Source of the DNA: Nocardioides sp. Root122
Lineage (GTDB): Bacteria > Actinomycetota > Actinomycetes > Propionibacteriales > Nocardioidaceae
Direction of reading: 5' to 3'
Assembly: GCF_001425025.1 (NCBI RefSeq)
Contig: NZ_LMDE01000001.1
Coordinates: 106,751-170,750, forward strand
DNA: 64,000 nt
Shown here: positions 62,635-64,000 of the stretch, piece after piece
Layout of the letters: each line of letters begins with the position of its first letter
Position numbering within the stretch: the first letter of the stretch is position 1
The notes under the pieces: model-generated
What the model was told of the DNA's origin: nothing
Databases searched by the model: none
What the model saw: the letters and a program-made list of their open reading frames with translations, nothing else
Program-made: the position numbers and the translations under genes

Positions 62635-63410
62635 CCGACGTGCTCACCCAGGTGCTCGCCGACCTCGCCGCGGAGGGTGACCGGCTCGATGCCGTCGTCG
62701 CCGGCCTCGACGACGCCGGTTGGCACACGCCCACCCCGGCTGCCGGGTGGGACGTGGCCGACCAGGTCGCGCACCTCGCCTGGACCGACGGCGTGGCCCT
62801 GCGGGCCGCGACGGACAAGGCGGCCTGGGACGAGGTCGTGCTCGAGGCGATCGCCGACCCCGAGGGCTTCGTCGACGCCCAGGCGCACGCCCTCGCGGCC
62901 GAGCCCGACCTGCTGGCCCGCTGGCGGTCCGCGCGCAGCGACCTCCACGCCGCGCTGGCGACCTACCCGAGCGGCGAGAAGATGCCGTGGTTCGGTCCGC
63001 CGATGTCGGCCACGTCGATGGCGACCGCGCGGTTGATGGAGACCTGGGCGCACAGCCTCGACGTGCACGAGGCGCTCGGCGCCCCCGTCGAGGACACCGA
63101 CCGGATCCGCCACATCGCGCACCTCGGCGTGCGCACCCGCAACTTCGCTCATCAGCTGCACGGCCTCGACGTGCCGACCGAGGAGTTCCGCATCGACCTC
63201 GTCTCGCCCTCGGGCGACGTGTGGGCCTGGGGGCCCGAGGACGCCACCCAGACGCTGACGGGCAGTGCGGGCGACTTCTGCCGCCTCGTCACCCAGCGGG
63301 TCAACCGAGCCGACACCGACCTCGTCGCGACCGGCGCCGACGTCGACCGCTGGCTCGACGTCGCCCAGGCCTTCGCCGGCCAGCCGGGCGAGGGAAGGGC
63401 ACCCCGATGA
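62631..63410 (+). CDS. TIGR03084-like metal-binding/DinB-fold protein
   Basis: The 259-residue protein has an N-terminal four-helix DinB/maleylpyruvate-isomerase-type fold: GWHTPTPAAGWDVADQVAHLAWTD supplies one His, and METWAHSLDVHEALG the further Glu/His ligands. A C-terminal SCP-like region follows. In actinobacteria this family sits beside AtuA and acyl-CoA carboxylases, as here; its reaction is not established. AAGGAG precedes the GTG start, and it overlaps both neighbours. Confidence 0.8.
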   Translation: MTDVLTQVLADLAAEGDRLDAVVAGLDDAGWHTPTPAAGWDVADQVAHLAWTDGVALRAATDKAAWDEVVLEAIADPEGFVDAQAHALAAEPDLLARWRSARSDLHAALATYPSGEKMPWFGPPMSATSMATARLMETWAHSLDVHEALGAPVEDTDRIRHIAHLGVRTRNFAHQLHGLDVPTEEFRIDLVSPSGDVWAWGPEDATQTLTGSAGDFCRLVTQRVNRADTDLVATGADVDRWLDVAQAFAGQPGEGRAPR

Positions 63411-64000
63411 TCGAGGCGAGCCGGCCGGCGCTGCGGATCGGCAGCTGCTCGGGCTTCTACGGCGACCGCCTCGGTGCGATGCGCGAGATGCTCGAGGGCG
63501 CCGTCGACGGGCAGGGCCTCGACGTCCTCACCGGCGACTACCTCGCCGAGCTCACCATGCTCATCCTCGGCAAGGACCAGCTCAAGGACGCTTCCCTCGG
63601 CTACGCCCGTACCTTCGTCCGTCAGGTCGAGGACTGCCTCGGCCTCGCCCTCGAGCGGGGCGTGAAGATCGTCGCCAACGCCGGCGGCCTCAACCCGGCC
63701 GGCCTCGCCGACAAGCTGCGCGAGGTCGCGACCGGCCTCGGGCTCGACGTCCGGGTGGCGCACGTCGAGGGCGACGACGTGCGGGAGCTGGGCTTCGCCA
63801 ACGCCCTCACCGCCAACGCCTACCTCGGCGGCTTCGGCATCGCCGCCGCGCTGACCGGCGGCGCCGACATCGTCGTCACCGGGCGCGTCACCGACGCCTC
63901 CCTCGTCGTCGGACCGGCGATCGCACACCACGGCTGGACCGCGACGTCGTACGACGCGCTGGCGGGCGCGGTGGTCGCCGGCCACGTGATCGAGTGCGGG
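63407..64000 (+). CDS. AtuA-type acyclic terpene utilization protein, 5' part
   Basis: The frame starts with ATG overlapping the previous stop (ATGA) and runs off the window after 198 residues. RIGSCSGFYGDRLGAMREML, VLTGDYLAELTMLILG, IVANAGGLNPAGLADKL and ADIVVTGRVTDASLVVGP are the AtuA/DUF1446 signatures. AtuA is needed for growth on acyclic terpenes such as citronellol in Pseudomonas, but its reaction is not settled. Downstream genes (AtuC/F-like carboxylase) would be expected beyond the edge. Confidence 0.87.
   Translation, partial: MIEASRPALRIGSCSGFYGDRLGAMREMLEGAVDGQGLDVLTGDYLAELTMLILGKDQLKDASLGYARTFVRQVEDCLGLALERGVKIVANAGGLNPAGLADKLREVATGLGLDVRVAHVEGDDVRELGFANALTANAYLGGFGIAAALTGGADIVVTGRVTDASLVVGPAIAHHGWTATSYDALAGAVVAGHVIECG

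Overview
The window is very GC-rich, uses GTG starts freely, and overlaps many starts and stops as ATGA or GTGA. Together with SARP/BTAD regulators, a WXG100-type protein, CebEFG-like sugar transport and DevR-like promoter boxes, this points to a high-GC actinobacterium. A Nocardioides-like (Nocardioidaceae) chromosome is my inference. I saw no rRNA, tRNA, CRISPR array, insertion sequence or prophage.

Left part. Positions 1-2145 (minus strand) hold a lipoprotein, a large secreted-type protein with a cysteine-peptidase-like C-terminus, and a WXG100-like partner. Positions 3576-12179 (minus strand) hold a seven-gene module: an amidase/SleB-like lysin, a trypsin-like protease, a HETTH zinc peptidase and four unassigned proteins. 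Three of these carry the same short SPF motif near the N-terminus. A SARP-like regulator (12339) is divergent from the module. After it come FabH, a GNAT enzyme, TadE/TadG-like proteins, a decayed HNH gene and a frameshifted SOUL gene.

Middle part (17.5-48 kb) is mainly metabolic. It holds an acyl-CoA ligase, a CBS protein, PadR-FadH, Lrp plus a methionine gamma-lyase-like enzyme, an AMACR-like CoA transferase, a Baeyer-Villiger monooxygenase, an esterase and a luciferase-like oxidoreductase. Then come a complete beta-glucoside operon (binding protein, two permeases, GH1 enzyme, LacI) with two LacI-type operators flanking its promoter, a divergent arsenic locus, a DEAD-box helicase with a structured leader, a CPBP protease, an antiporter, and a MerR-controlled thiolase/FadB pair. 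DevR/DosR-like boxes precede the DoxX-like, CBS and PPOX genes, which suggests a scattered hypoxia/redox regulon.

Right part (48-64 kb). A mirror-symmetric six-copy repeat with 31-bp period separates fadB from an ABC exporter pair. A PadR-controlled MacB/FtsX-type exporter follows. The most unusual region is 54736-61915. On the minus strand are two homologous peptides of about 70 residues with a shared leader-like N-terminus (LP-x-RET), a membrane M50/YydH-like metalloprotease fused to a MinD/ParA-like ATPase, and a secreted protein with three CxxC repeats. Divergent from them are a membrane-anchored SARP regulator and a secreted protein resembling a thioester domain. I propose this as a candidate peptide maturation/export system not known to me. 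The window ends in a TetR - TIGR03084-like - AtuA operon cut by the right edge.
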